The notes under the pieces are model-generated. The model saw only the letters and a program-made list of their open reading frames with translations, did no database searches and was not told the DNA's origin. A DNA stretch of 32,633 bases from Bacteroidales bacterium (GTDB lineage Bacteria > Bacteroidota > Bacteroidia > Bacteroidales > UBA12170), in assembly GCA_016744655.1 (NCBI GenBank), contig JADGDY010000042.1, positions 1-32,633 on the forward strand, given 5' to 3'. The translations under genes were made by a program, and so were the position numbers. This document shows, one piece after another, positions 22,527 to 32,000 of the stretch; position 1 is the stretch's first letter; each line of letters begins with the position of its first letter.

Positions 22527-23207
22527 TTAGAATGGCATAAAAGTAATACCTATAGAAATAGGATAAGTTTCTGGTCCTTTATTGGCCACAAATAATTTGT
22601 TCAAACTGTAATATCCATAAAGATGTACCCATTTATATCCAACACGAGCTTGAACACCAAATCTTGTGGACTCCAGTTGACTCATGTCTTTATGCTTTTC
22701 TTTGGTTCCGTAACCCAGCGTTCCATCTTCATCGAATGCATCACCTTTCATTTTGGTTTTAGAATCTATTAAAAATCCAAATTTCATGCCCAAAGTAAAA
22801 CGCATCTTATTTTCTGTAACAAAGCGCATTTCAACAGGGATATCTATGTAGGTAACATTTACTTTTGATCTCTTTAATTTAACCCCAGAAGGAACAGGTG
22901 TAAATTCAATCACATCAGCTTTTACATTTGGAACATAAGCATTCTTCAGATAAAGGTTTTCCGAAGATACTCCAAGTCCACCTGCAAAACTAAAACCTTT
23001 ATTACCCATTAAGTGGTTGTACATAACAAATACATTGGCTCCTTGGTTGATCGTTCTAGTTTTGATACCAGTTGGCATATCCATCCAAATACTGGTATAC
23101 AAATCGTAACCAACAGAGATTTTTTTCATCGTTGTTTCAGCAACTGGTTGTGCAAAAGCACCAAAACCAATAATGGTTAACAGAGAAAATATGATTGCTT
23201 TCTTCAT
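22527..23207 (-). CDS. PorT-like outer-membrane beta-barrel protein
   Basis: This 226-residue protein has a signal peptide (MKKAIIFSLLTIIGFGAFA, cut before Gln-Pro) and alternating short beta-strands ending in an aromatic residue (ISIGITFMPF), as expected of a small outer-membrane barrel. The pattern VTYIDIPVEMRFVTENKMRFTLGMKFGFLID matches the PorT/OMP_b-brl_2-type barrels of Bacteroidota. I start at the ATG at 23207, which begins the signal peptide; the in-frame start at 23249 adds 14 charged residues. The gene is bracketed by elements A and C on one side and B on the other. A TATATTTG -7 element 140 bp upstream would give a long leader. Confidence 0.85.
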   Translation of the reverse strand: MKKAIIFSLLTIIGFGAFAQPVAETTMKKISVGYDLYTSIWMDMPTGIKTRTINQGANVFVMYNHLMGNKGFSFAGGLGVSSENLYLKNAYVPNVKADVIEFTPVPSGVKLKRSKVNVTYIDIPVEMRFVTENKMRFTLGMKFGFLIDSKTKMKGDAFDEDGTLGYGTKEKHKDMSQLESTRFGVQARVGYKWVHLYGYYSLNKLFVANKGPETYPISIGITFMPF

Positions 23208-23346
23208 AAGTATAGTTTGATATTTTTCTTTTTCTAGCTTTTCTATCAATTTTTAAGCCAGGATAAATTTAAAATATAATTTCTTTATATCGGGAATCAT
23301 TAAGTAAATAATATCCTTCTATTTTTGATTTCACTAAATATTGGCG

Positions 23347-23354
23347 CAAATATA
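23347..23354 (-). promoter_or_regulatory. Putative -7 element TATATTTG for the outer-membrane barrel gene
   Basis: This is an exact TAnnTTTG match on the minus strand, predicting a leader of about 130 nt before the ATG at 23207. No clear -33 TTG is visible. It lies between the gene and element B. Confidence 0.4.
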
Positions 23355-23415
23355 CAAAATAATCATCCGAACCATTGTTGATGATTTTAATGATTCCTTG
23401 CTAAATAATGTTAAT

Positions 23416-23683
23416 AACCTGAGTTCGATTATTAAATAACTTCCACAGAAAGCCAATAATGCATCAGGTTTGACCTGAAATTCAAGAAGATATAGCGGGC
23501 TATATCAATTGGATTTTAGTAAAAAGATGATGTATTATTGACTTTTCCCCAAGTGGATTTCTATAATTAACTCCTTTTCTTCATCAAATTTCATCGAGTT
23601 ATCCCGATAGCTCTTCAAAAATTTGATTCGAATATGAGCTAATTATCTGAAACTGTGATGATATTTAATGTCGAACTCAGGTT
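23416..23683 (-). mobile_element. MITE-like element B (268 bp)
   Basis: It has perfect 13-bp terminal inverted repeats, AACCTGAGTTCGA (23416-23428) and TCGAACTCAGGTT (23671-23683), and AAT on both sides (23413-23415 and 23684-23686) that could be a 3-bp target duplication. Its right half is closely similar to element A, inverted. It has extra internal DNA with a GATATAG-CGGG-CTATATC hairpin. No open frame of useful length exists, so it is non-autonomous or a transposon remnant. Confidence 0.75.
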
Positions 23684-23721
23684 AATAATATAGAGTTCAG
23701 TTAAAAACGAGCACAAAAAAC

Positions 23722-24258
23722 CTATTGTTTTCTAAACATATCAGTATTATCAATCTTTTGGCCACTGTATTGTTGAACTTCGTCGTGAATATAAGTGAGC
23801 TCAACTCCCACCTCTTTAAACATTTCCTCAGACTCGCCACCAGCATGATATTTTCTCTCACAAACTACTCTTACTATACCACAATTGATAATGAGCATGG
23901 CACAAGTTCTACAAGGAGTCATTCTGCAATACAAAGTTCCTCCTTCCAAGGCAATTCCTCGTCCTGCTGCTTGCGTAATGGCATTTTGCTCAGCATGAAC
24001 AGTTCTTACACAATGCTGTGTTACTTTACCATCCTCATGAACCACCTTCTTGAACAAATGTCCTACTTCGTCGCAATGGGCTAATCCACGAGGAGAACCC
24101 ACATAGCCTGTCACCAAAATTTGCTTGTCTTTGGTGATCACACAACCGCTTCTTCCTCTATCGCAAGTAGCTCTTTGTGCTACTGTATCGGCAAGCTGAA
24201 TAAAATACTCGTCCCACGATGGTCGAATGTGAACTTCGGATTTAGGTTTTTCAGACAT
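23722..24258 (-). CDS. Deoxycytidylate (dCMP) deaminase family protein
   Basis: This 178-residue zinc deaminase has HAE at residues 88-90 (TVHAEQNAI) and the zinc-binding PCRTC (Cys116, Cys119) in CRMTPCRTCAMLIINCGI. RPSWDEYFIQLADTVAQRATCDRGRSGCVI is the typical start of dCMP deaminases and ComEB. The expected reaction is dCMP to dUMP, feeding dTMP synthesis. It begins 2 bp after a P-loop kinase gene, which itself overlaps a LOG gene, so the three form one operon. The kinase/deaminase pairing recalls proteins in which a P-loop kinase-like domain is fused to a dCMP/dCTP deaminase domain. Confidence 0.93.
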   Translation of the reverse strand: MSEKPKSEVHIRPSWDEYFIQLADTVAQRATCDRGRSGCVITKDKQILVTGYVGSPRGLAHCDEVGHLFKKVVHEDGKVTQHCVRTVHAEQNAITQAAGRGIALEGGTLYCRMTPCRTCAMLIINCGIVRVVCERKYHAGGESEEMFKEVGVELTYIHDEVQQYSGQKIDNTDMFRKQ

Positions 24259-24260
24259 CT

Positions 24261-24812
24261 TTATAGTTTTTTGATGATTTCTTCTGTTTGAATAATTAAC
24301 TGATTTCTGTCTCCATTATTGTCAATGGAAAAATCAGCCATTTCAATACACTTCTTTAGGTTTTGTTTATTGGGATCGGTGCTGTTCATTTCTCTGGCTT
24401 CGTTTGCCAAGAATGTTTCATAACTAATATGATCAGTTTCGGAAGCTCGAATTTTAATTCTATCGTAACGAATAGCAGGATCAGCATCCACAGCAAAAAG
24501 GTAAAAGCTTCCTTTGTCTTTTAAGGAAATAATTTCACCAGGAGTTCTAATACTTTCTATAATGCAGTTTTTTCCACTTTCCAGGGATTCTAAATAAAGT
24601 TGATCGGTAACATAAGAAGGAGAATTTTGTGCTCTTAACTCGTTGGCCAAGGAAGTCATGCTGTCTCTATTATTGGGCATGCCTCTTTTAAGCATTTCTT
24701 TTTGCAAATATCCCCTCACAGAGAAATGGGCATAGCCTTTTTCTTTTGTCAGAAAATCTACAATGGTTCCTTTTCCGGCTCCTAAAGTTCCTGTTATTCC
24801 TATAATGATCAT
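24261..24812 (-). CDS. P-loop kinase-like protein, predicted nucleotide/CoA kinase fold
   Basis: This 183-residue protein begins with the P-loop GTLGAGKGT (residues 8-16) and continues like the small kinases related to dephospho-CoA kinase and nucleoside-monophosphate kinase: RGYLQKEMLKRGMPNNRDSM, and an IIESIRTPGEIISLK segment typical of the UPF0200-like group. A lid-like DADPAIRYDRIKIR segment follows. The substrate cannot be told from sequence. The same kind of domain is found fused N-terminally to deaminases in yeast Dcd1 and in anti-phage deaminases. It overlaps the LOG gene by 4 bp and is 2 bp from the deaminase gene. Confidence 0.82.
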   Translation of the reverse strand: MIIIGITGTLGAGKGTIVDFLTKEKGYAHFSVRGYLQKEMLKRGMPNNRDSMTSLANELRAQNSPSYVTDQLYLESLESGKNCIIESIRTPGEIISLKDKGSFYLFAVDADPAIRYDRIKIRASETDHISYETFLANEAREMNSTDPNKQNLKKCIEMADFSIDNNGDRNQLIIQTEEIIKKL

Positions 24813-25399
24813 TTACTTTCTTTTTTAATGTCTTTAAGCCATTTGGTCATGGTAATGGGTTTGTAATCGGCCAATTTATTCATAAGTCCATTAATATCAC
24901 TGTCCACCATTAAATTGTCCAAATGCTCTTGTCTGATAAATCCTTCACCTACTCCAAGCTGGAAGAACTTCACTAAATGTGAGAAATAGTCTTTCACATC
25001 TAACAAGCCCATAGGTTTTTCGATAATGTGTAATTGATCCAAAACTAAAACCTCAGCTACTTCGTCTAAAGTACCAAAACCACCTGGTAATGCAATAAAA
25101 GCATCAGACATTTCAATCATGATGTCTTTTCTTTCGGCCATGGTATCCACAGCAATCATTTTGGTAAGGTGGGTATGAGCTACTTCTTTTTCAATGAGAT
25201 GGTGAGGCATAATACCAATGACTTCTTTACCCGCAGCTAATATTTTATCGGCTAATATTTTCATTAGTCCAACATTGGCGCCACCATAAATAAGTGTCAT
25301 ATCATTTTGGATTAAATGCTCCGCTAGCTTTTCCGCTTTTTCTTTGTAGATAGGATCGATTCCCATACTGGAACCACAAAAAACACATATTTTCTTCAT
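24809..25399 (-). CDS. LOG-family nucleoside 5'-monophosphate phosphoribohydrolase (TIGR00730)
   Basis: This 196-residue protein has the complete LOG signature: VFCGSSMG at the start, LIYGGANVGLM (residues 36-46), MAERKDIM (87-94) with the conserved Arg-Lys, and the catalytic PGGFGTLDE (105-113). LOG enzymes split a purine or cytokinin base from its 5'-monophosphate. In bacteria without plant contact they are usually seen as nucleotide-salvage or clean-up enzymes. It is the first gene of the three-gene run with the kinase and deaminase, and the 4-bp overlap with the kinase implies coupled translation. Unlike the SLOG domain at 21200-22138, it keeps the catalytic glutamate. Confidence 0.93.
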   Translation of the reverse strand: MKKICVFCGSSMGIDPIYKEKAEKLAEHLIQNDMTLIYGGANVGLMKILADKILAAGKEVIGIMPHHLIEKEVAHTHLTKMIAVDTMAERKDIMIEMSDAFIALPGGFGTLDEVAEVLVLDQLHIIEKPMGLLDVKDYFSHLVKFFQLGVGEGFIRQEHLDNLMVDSDINGLMNKLADYKPITMTKWLKDIKKESK

Positions 25400-25425
25400 G
25401 CTGCGAATTTAGGGAATATTTGCAC

Positions 25426-25484
25426 GATACCAATTGTATTGCAAAATGAGAGATTGTCATTTTGCCTTCTAAATACATTGTATC
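25426..25484. repeat. 59-bp imperfect palindrome
   Basis: GCAAAATGA (25441-25449) and TCATTTTGC (25457-25465) form a perfect 9-bp stem with a 7-nt loop. The flanks pair further (GATACCAATTGTATT with AAATACATTGTATC, imperfectly). It lies between the stop of the T9SS protein and the LOG start, and may end the former transcript or regulate the latter. Confidence 0.55.
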
Positions 25485-25502
25485 AGATTACAATGATCAG
25501 TT

Positions 25503-26930
25503 TTATAACTTAATTATTTTTTCAGTTCTAATCTGTTTTTCATCAACTTTGATTTTGACAAAATATATCCCTTTTATAAGATGAGTTAGGTCTAATACAT
25601 GATTGTATGTTGAATATACTTTTTCTCCAGTTAGATTGAATATCTCTGAATATGCTCTTTCATCTGAGTCAATATATAATAAATTAGATGTTGGATTGGG
25701 ATGAATAGAAACTTGATAAGGCTTTAGATCATCTGTATTGGAGATTTCAATGCTCGAATAGTGTAACGATGTCCTACCTGTATGTTCCCATTCTTGAGAA
25801 TCATCATTTGGTAGATAGAACAAACTATTTAACCAAGGGTTTTGAGCATTATAGATTTCATGATATTCATATATATCTGTGAAAAGATCATAATCTATAG
25901 GAATAATTACTTCGTCAATTGAATAGTTATAATCATATGAATTTGAGTTTTTTCCAATAGTAATCCATGATTCATTATATGTATCCCAATCATATCTTAT
26001 AGCCTCTGTAATGTTGCCAAGTTCATCATAAGACCAAGCAGTTTTTTTATTATTTAACCATGAATCATCAACTGAATTTACTGAGAATGATATTCTTTCA
26101 ATGTTGACTTCTTCTTCATTAAAAACATATTCAATTTTGTATCGTTTCTCCCAATATTCAATCCCTATATATTGAATATAAGCTTTCTCATTTATCATTT
26201 TTTGATTCGCATTGTACTCATATTTATATAAATAAAAGTCTTTCCATGATTCATCCTCTGTAATCCAATATTGTATTAATACAGAATCTAATAAACCACT
26301 GTTGCTATAGTAAAAACTGTGATGTTCATCAGACAACCAGAGGTTCTGTTCCGAATCCCAATCGTTTATCACTATTCCTTCAATTTGATTTTCTGAATTC
26401 CATGAATATATAGAATGAGATTTATTTTCAAACTCTTCACTATTGATGTTTTTAACTAAATAGAAATCTTCTATTAGTCGGTGATCAGAATCCCATGTAT
26501 AGTTGTTTTTAGAGTATTCAGCAAGTTCGTTTTCAGCATTTCTTCTGGAGTACTTTTTTGTGGCTTTATCGAAATCATTGTTATAAGTATAATCGATTTT
26601 AAAGTCCAAAACCATCCCATAGTTTGTAATTTCTTTATAATAAAGATAGTTTGTAATTTGCCCAATATCATTGTGCATCCATTGTCTTGATTGATAGGTT
26701 TTGTAAGTATCTTCACCCAAATAGGTTTCAAGGTTAAATGAATCTAATTTTTGAAACTGGCTTAAAGGTTGGTAGGGATTTGTTTTTAAGGATGAAAATA
26801 TTTTCTGGTACTCAGAATAAGAAATATTATGAGTTTTACCCAAGTCATTTTCTTTTGAACTATGGTTTCCTTGACCAAAATTTAAGTTTGTAATGGTAAT
26901 AAGAAAGAGAATCGTAATGCAATGTTTCAT
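25503..26930 (-). CDS. Secreted T9SS cargo protein with YD-like sequence repeats
   Basis: This 475-residue protein has a signal peptide (about 19 residues, ending NFGQ) and a type IX secretion C-terminal domain (about residues 395-475), with SIHPNPTSNLLYI at its start, FNLTGEKVYS in the middle, and KGIYFVKIKV...EKIIKL at the end. The middle is made of loosely repeated segments rich in Tyr, Trp, Asn and Asp, such as YSWNSENQIEGIVINDW and WSYDELGNITEAIRYDW, which recall short YD/RHS-like beta repeats. No enzyme motif is visible. It would be exported by the Sec system, passed through T9SS and attached or released at the surface. Function unknown. Confidence 0.87.
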   Translation of the reverse strand: MKHCITILFLITITNLNFGQGNHSSKENDLGKTHNISYSEYQKIFSSLKTNPYQPLSQFQKLDSFNLETYLGEDTYKTYQSRQWMHNDIGQITNYLYYKEITNYGMVLDFKIDYTYNNDFDKATKKYSRRNAENELAEYSKNNYTWDSDHRLIEDFYLVKNINSEEFENKSHSIYSWNSENQIEGIVINDWDSEQNLWLSDEHHSFYYSNSGLLDSVLIQYWITEDESWKDFYLYKYEYNANQKMINEKAYIQYIGIEYWEKRYKIEYVFNEEEVNIERISFSVNSVDDSWLNNKKTAWSYDELGNITEAIRYDWDTYNESWITIGKNSNSYDYNYSIDEVIIPIDYDLFTDIYEYHEIYNAQNPWLNSLFYLPNDDSQEWEHTGRTSLHYSSIEISNTDDLKPYQVSIHPNPTSNLLYIDSDERAYSEIFNLTGEKVYSTYNHVLDLTHLIKGIYFVKIKVDEKQIRTEKIIKL

Positions 26931-26992
26931 AGTGAATAGTTTATTAAATATTAAGTTAGAATTCTTCTTTTTTTATCTAATCAATGAATAGT

Positions 26993-27949
26993 CTACTTAC
27001 AACCCTCAATACGCCCCATAATCTGACAAGCCTTGTCTTTATCTGCGCTCAATTGGTTTTTAAGAGCTTCTAATCCATCAAATTTTTCTTCTTCTCTTAT
27101 CTTCTCCAAAAAACACATGGTGATGTATTTGCCATAAATGTCACGATTGAAATTGAAAATATTGACTTCAGATGTAAGGTCGTGATTCTTTAATCTAATG
27201 GTAGGGCGATAGCCGATATTGGCCATGCCAAAAAACTGCTCTTCACCCATTTTTATCTCCACCACATAAACACCAGCAGGCATGAGCTTATGTCTGTATT
27301 TGTCTTTTACATCCATATTGGCTGTGGGAAAACCCAGTGTTCGTCCTATCTGATTTCCTTTTACTACTTGCCCCGACATTTGATATTTATAGCCCAGAAA
27401 TTTATTGGCTGCAGGAATATTTCCCTCTGTGAGATATTTTCTGATTCTTACGGAGCTGATTCCCAATTTGTGGATGTCTTCCATGGGAACTTCAGTTACT
27501 AAGAAACCATATTTGTCGGCAAATTTATTCATCAAAAGGAAATCGCCATCGCGGCCATAGCCATATTGATTATCGAAGCCCATCACCACTTCTTTTACTC
27601 CTATTTGCTCCACCAAAATACTTTTTACAAAATCGAAAGATGTAGTGGTGGAAAAAGCCTCGGTAAAAGGGATAACGAGCAAATAGTCTACTCCCATCAT
27701 CTCCATCAACTCTGCCTTTTCTTCTATGGTATTCAGAAGTTTTACCTCATCCTTACTTTTTTCAAAAAGAACCTCCTCCGGGCCTGGATCAAATGTTATA
27801 ATTACAACTTGGCCTTGTTTTTCTAGGGCAATAGTTTTACAAATCCTTAGCAACTTTTGATGGCCAATGTGAACACCATCAAACCTACCGATACTAACCA
27901 CAGGATAGCTCAGCTTAGGAAAGTTTTTTATGTCTTTAATGATTTCCAA
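26993..27949 (-). CDS. ribF: Bifunctional riboflavin kinase / FAD synthetase
   Basis: RibF turns riboflavin into FMN and then FAD. This 318-residue protein has the nucleotidyltransferase domain with GRFDGVHIGHQ (residues 21-31; most homologues have GTFDG or GNFDG), a GFDNQYGYGRDGD block and ISSVRIRKYLTEG (164-176). The flavokinase domain has GRTLGFPTAN (202-211) and ANIGYRPTI. The start is a TTG at 27949, since no in-frame ATG precedes the conserved N-terminus. It lies 9 bp after the asd stop codon and in the same reading frame. FMN and FAD supply would serve flavoproteins such as HydB, but no regulatory riboswitch is seen. Confidence 0.93.
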   Translation of the reverse strand: MEIIKDIKNFPKLSYPVVSIGRFDGVHIGHQKLLRICKTIALEKQGQVVIITFDPGPEEVLFEKSKDEVKLLNTIEEKAELMEMMGVDYLLVIPFTEAFSTTTSFDFVKSILVEQIGVKEVVMGFDNQYGYGRDGDFLLMNKFADKYGFLVTEVPMEDIHKLGISSVRIRKYLTEGNIPAANKFLGYKYQMSGQVVKGNQIGRTLGFPTANMDVKDKYRHKLMPAGVYVVEIKMGEEQFFGMANIGYRPTIRLKNHDLTSEVNIFNFNRDIYGKYITMCFLEKIREEEKFDGLEALKNQLSADKDKACQIMGRIEGCK

Positions 27950-27958
27950 GAGCAGGAT

Positions 27959-28951
27959 TTAGAGGTCAAATTTATCACAAATATATTCCGCAATCTGAAC
28001 AGCATTCGTAGCAGCGCCTTTTCTTAAATTATCGGCAACTATCCACATATTCATGGTTTTATCTTGACTTTCGTCTTTCCTAATTCTACCCACAAATACA
28101 TTGTTTTTTCCTTCTGCAAATTTGGGCATGGGATACTCGTTGTTGGCAGGATTGTCTAAGATAGTAATTCCAGGATAATATTTCATTAGGTCAATGGCAT
28201 GCTTCATTTCAAAATCTTGATGAAACTCAGCATTGATGCTTTCGCTGTGGCCACCCATAACTGGAACACGAACCACTGTTGCAGTAACTCTAATATCTTG
28301 ATCACCAAGGATTTTTCTGGTTTCATCTACCAGCTTCATTTCCTCAGAAGTATAATCATTCTCTAAAAAGTCTCCCCCATGAGGAATTAAATTCATATCA
28401 ATGGGGTGAGGATAAAATTTAGCAGGACTAGGACGACAAATCCTCTCATCTTGCAACTGTCTAACAGCACCAACACCAGAACCAGTTACCGATTGATAGG
28501 TAGAAACCACCAAACGATTTAATTGAAAAGCTTGATGAAGAGGAGCCAAAGCCAAAACCATTTGAATTGTTGAGCAATTAGGATTGGCAATCAATAAATC
28601 ATCTTTTCTGAGTTGGTCGGCATTAATTTCAGGAACCACCAAAGGAATATTTTTATCCATACGCCATGCAGAAGAATTATCAATTACATAGCAATTCTGC
28701 TTTATAAATTCGGGAGCCCATTGCTTAGATGTGGATCCACCTGCAGAGAAAATAGCAATTTGAGGCTGCTTCTTTAATCCATCCTTCATGCTTAAAACCG
28801 TATAAGTTTTTCCATCAAAAAGGATTTCTTTTCCAGCTGACCGTTCCGATGCGATGGGAATCAACTCTGTGATCTCCAATTTGCTTTCTTTTAGAACCTG
28901 AAGGATGACACCTCCAACCATGCCCGTTACACCTACTACTGCAATTCTCAT
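27959..28951 (-). CDS. asd: Aspartate-semialdehyde dehydrogenase
   Basis: Asd makes aspartate semialdehyde for lysine/diaminopimelate, threonine and methionine synthesis. This 330-residue protein has the NADP-binding GVTGMVG (residues 7-13), the catalytic Cys126 in NPNCSTIQMVLAL, the QSVTGSGVGAVRQL block and the substrate-binding RVPVMGGHSES. Length is as usual for the bacterial enzyme. The ATG at 28951 is chosen over an in-frame TTG at 28975, which lies within the likely promoter and would add lysine-rich residues ahead of the Rossmann strand. It forms an operon with ribF and is divergent from the large lamin-tail gene. Confidence 0.96.
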   Translation of the reverse strand: MRIAVVGVTGMVGGVILQVLKESKLEITELIPIASERSAGKEILFDGKTYTVLSMKDGLKKQPQIAIFSAGGSTSKQWAPEFIKQNCYVIDNSSAWRMDKNIPLVVPEINADQLRKDDLLIANPNCSTIQMVLALAPLHQAFQLNRLVVSTYQSVTGSGVGAVRQLQDERICRPSPAKFYPHPIDMNLIPHGGDFLENDYTSEEMKLVDETRKILGDQDIRVTATVVRVPVMGGHSESINAEFHQDFEMKHAIDLMKYYPGITILDNPANNEYPMPKFAEGKNNVFVGRIRKDESQDKTMNMWIVADNLRKGAATNAVQIAEYICDKFDL

Positions 28952-28972
28952 ATTTTTTTTCTTTATTAAGTG

Positions 28973-28980
28973 CAAAATTA
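28973..28980 (-). promoter_or_regulatory. Putative -7 element TAATTTTG for asd-ribF
   Basis: On the minus strand TAATTTTG matches TAnnTTTG and lies 21 nt upstream of the asd ATG. It overlaps the alternative TTG start at 28975 and so supports the ATG at 28951. On the plus strand TACATTTA (28982-28989) could serve the divergent gene. Confidence 0.45.
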
Positions 28981-29018
28981 GTACATTTATTGCGATAATA
29001 AATGATAAAACTTTCCTA

Positions 29019-32000
29019 ATGAAAAAGCATCTTATACTATTCGCTTATCTCCTATTTCCTTACCTTGTTTTAGCTCAAATTTCAGAGAGTTTTGAAGATG
29101 GTGATTTTACACAAAATCCACAGTGGCTAGGCGATGAAGCTCAGTTTATTGTAAATGATGATTTTCAATTACAATTGAGCAATGAAGGATTATCTGATAC
29201 TTCATATTTAGTTACATCAAATTCTTTTATAGACAGCACAAGCTGGGAGTTTTCTATCAAATTATCATTCAGTCCATCTTCTAATAATAATGCAAGAGTT
29301 TATTTAGTGTCAGATCAACAGGATCTTTCAACGCCATTAAATGGATATTTCTTGCAATTTGGAGAGTCTTTAAGCGATGATGCCATAGAACTGTTTAGAC
29401 AAAATGGAACGGAAATCACCTCCATTTGCAGAGGAACGGAAGGTAGTGTGGCTTCTTCATTTCAGGCCAAGATAAAGGTTATTCATAAAGACAATGGAGA
29501 TTGGATAGTCTATTCCGATTTTAATACCACAGGACAATTTCAATTGGAATGCCAAGGCAATGATAACAGTATTTCAAGCACCGCTTATTTTGGATATTTC
29601 TGTAAATATACCAGTTCCAATTCCACCAAATTTTACCTCGACAACATAGAGGTTAAATATATGGAAGTGGATATTGAAAAACCGGAGGTGGAAGCTGTAG
29701 TTTTAGAATCCTCAAAAGATTTGAAGGTGAGTTTTAATGAAATGGTAACTGAGGAAACCGCATTGAGTTTATCCAACTATTCGGTGGATCAAATAGTAGG
29801 AAATCCAATTCTAGCAGAACTTAATGAAGCAAAAACAGAAGTATTATTGCAATTTGAGAATGATTTTGCAGTGGATCAAGAATACCAGATTACCATAGAG
29901 AATGTTGAAGATTTAAGTGGGAATATCATGGATCCAACGGTGGAATCTTTTGCAAGAATTGAAATTTCTCCTTTCGATGTGGTTATCAATGAAATTATGG
30001 CCGACCCCACACCAGAAATACAATTGCCAAATGCAGAATATTTAGAAATCTATAATAGAACCTCCACGGTGATTGCTTTACAAGGATGGAAAATGGAAAT
30101 CGGCGGAACTTTAAAAGACTTTCCAGAAGCTTATATTCCTGCCAACTCCTACCTGATTATTTGTAAGGAAAGTAATATTCCTCTTCTTTCAGGATATGGT
30201 GAATGTGTTGGCTTTTCTAGCTTTTCTTTAACCAATGGAGGTCAGTTGTTGCGATTATTGAGTCCAAGTGATATGGTGGTTCATGAGGTAGAATATACCG
30301 ATGATTGGTATCAAGATCCAAACAAAGACGACGGAGGATGGTCATTGGAGCAAATCAATCCTTCCGATTTTTGTTCTCAAGCCATTAACTGGAGAGCAGC
30401 AGAAGATGCACGAGGCGGAAGCCCAGGCGAACTCAATTCCATCTATGATGATACTCCGGCTTTTCCACAAGTATCAAACCTAGAAGTGGTGGATAATCCG
30501 CTATTATTACTCAGTTTCAATCAAGAAATGGATTTACAAGATATTCTCAGAAAGTCGAATTATTCAGTTCAGCCTGGAGATAATCCCATTCAACAAGTGA
30601 TCGCAAAGGACACCAGTACTTCGGTATATTTGATATTTCAGGATCCGTTTGAGATCGGTGAAAACTATCAACTAATCATAGACGGTGATATTAAAAACTG
30701 TGCGGGTCAATCGATGGAAACTCCCAGCGAAATCGATTTTATGATCCCTAAGAATGCCATAGAGGGCGATATTGTCATTCATGAAATCATGGCAGATCCT
30801 GAACCAGTTTTTGGACTCCCACCCTACGAATATTTGGAACTTTATAATACTTCAAATGCACCAATAGATCTATCTGGATGGACCCTACAAACCGGATCTA
30901 CAATTAAAACCTTTGAATCGTATTTATTGAATCCTCAGTCTTTTCTAATTATTTGCGAATCGGATGCTGTGGCCAGCTTCAGCGAATATGGTGATACTTA
31001 TGCCATGTCAAGCTTTTCATTAACCAATGGGGGTGCTCAAATAGTATTAAGGAATTTGGGCGGAGGAATTATCCATCAAATAGAATATGATGATGATTGG
31101 TATGAAGATGATGATAAAGCTGATGGCGGTTGGAGTTTGGAAGCCATTGACCCCTTGGAATATTGTGTGGAAAAGCCCAACTGGTCAGAAAGCATAGATG
31201 AAAAAGGCGGAAGCCCCGGAAGTATAAATAGTGTGGATGGAACAATGGGAGAAACAGAACCCTTAAGAATTCAGCGCATCGAATTAATAAGTGAGACCAA
31301 TATTAGAGTTTATTTTAGTGAAAAGATGGACAGTATCAGCTTGTCGCAAACTCAAAATTACTTTATCGATGAGAATATTGGAAATCCAATAGAATGTGCC
31401 ATTGAAGGACCTAAATATAACTCTGTGGTTTTAACTTTAGCTGAGGAATTATCCAATACTATAGTTTATACCTTGGAAATTGAAGATGGATTACTGGAAT
31501 GTAATGGTAGTTCAGCAGGAGGATTATTCCTTTCTTTTGCCGTTCCCGATGAAATTGAAAAAGGTGATATCGTTTTTAATGAAATTCTTTTCGATGCAGC
31601 CATTGATGATGGAGAATATGTGGAGTTGGTGAATGTTTCAGATAAAATTCTTGAAACTTCTGGTCTTAGTATTTCAAGGATTAAGATCAATCAGTATGAT
31701 ACCACTTGGTATACCGCCGATTTGGAAAGTGCTTTATTGTTTCCAAATGATTATATAGCCTATGCCGAATCACCAAGTCAAGTGCTTAGGGTTTATTATT
31801 CTGAGCAACCCGAGCAGATACTACAATTATCCGATTTGCCAGATTTTCCTAGTACCGAAGGACATGTGCTATTACATTTAACCTCCTCTACTGATAGTAT
31901 AATTGACGAATTACAATACACTGATGGCATGCACCACAGCTTATTAAAAGAAACCAAAGGAGTTTCTTTAGAGAAGATTAGTTTGTTAGGAGGCAATGTT

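Noticed and set aside
22407..22595. 62-codon open frame on the plus strand
   Set aside because: It lies within inverted-repeat element C and runs antisense into the barrel gene.
22154..23683. Complete insertion sequence with its own transposase
   Set aside because: No transposase frame lies between the ends of either element; the only gene between them encodes an outer-membrane barrel.
26931..26992. FMN riboswitch near ribF
   Set aside because: This short gap lies downstream of ribF, and the ribF start is 9 bp from asd, so there is no room for a riboswitch directly before it.
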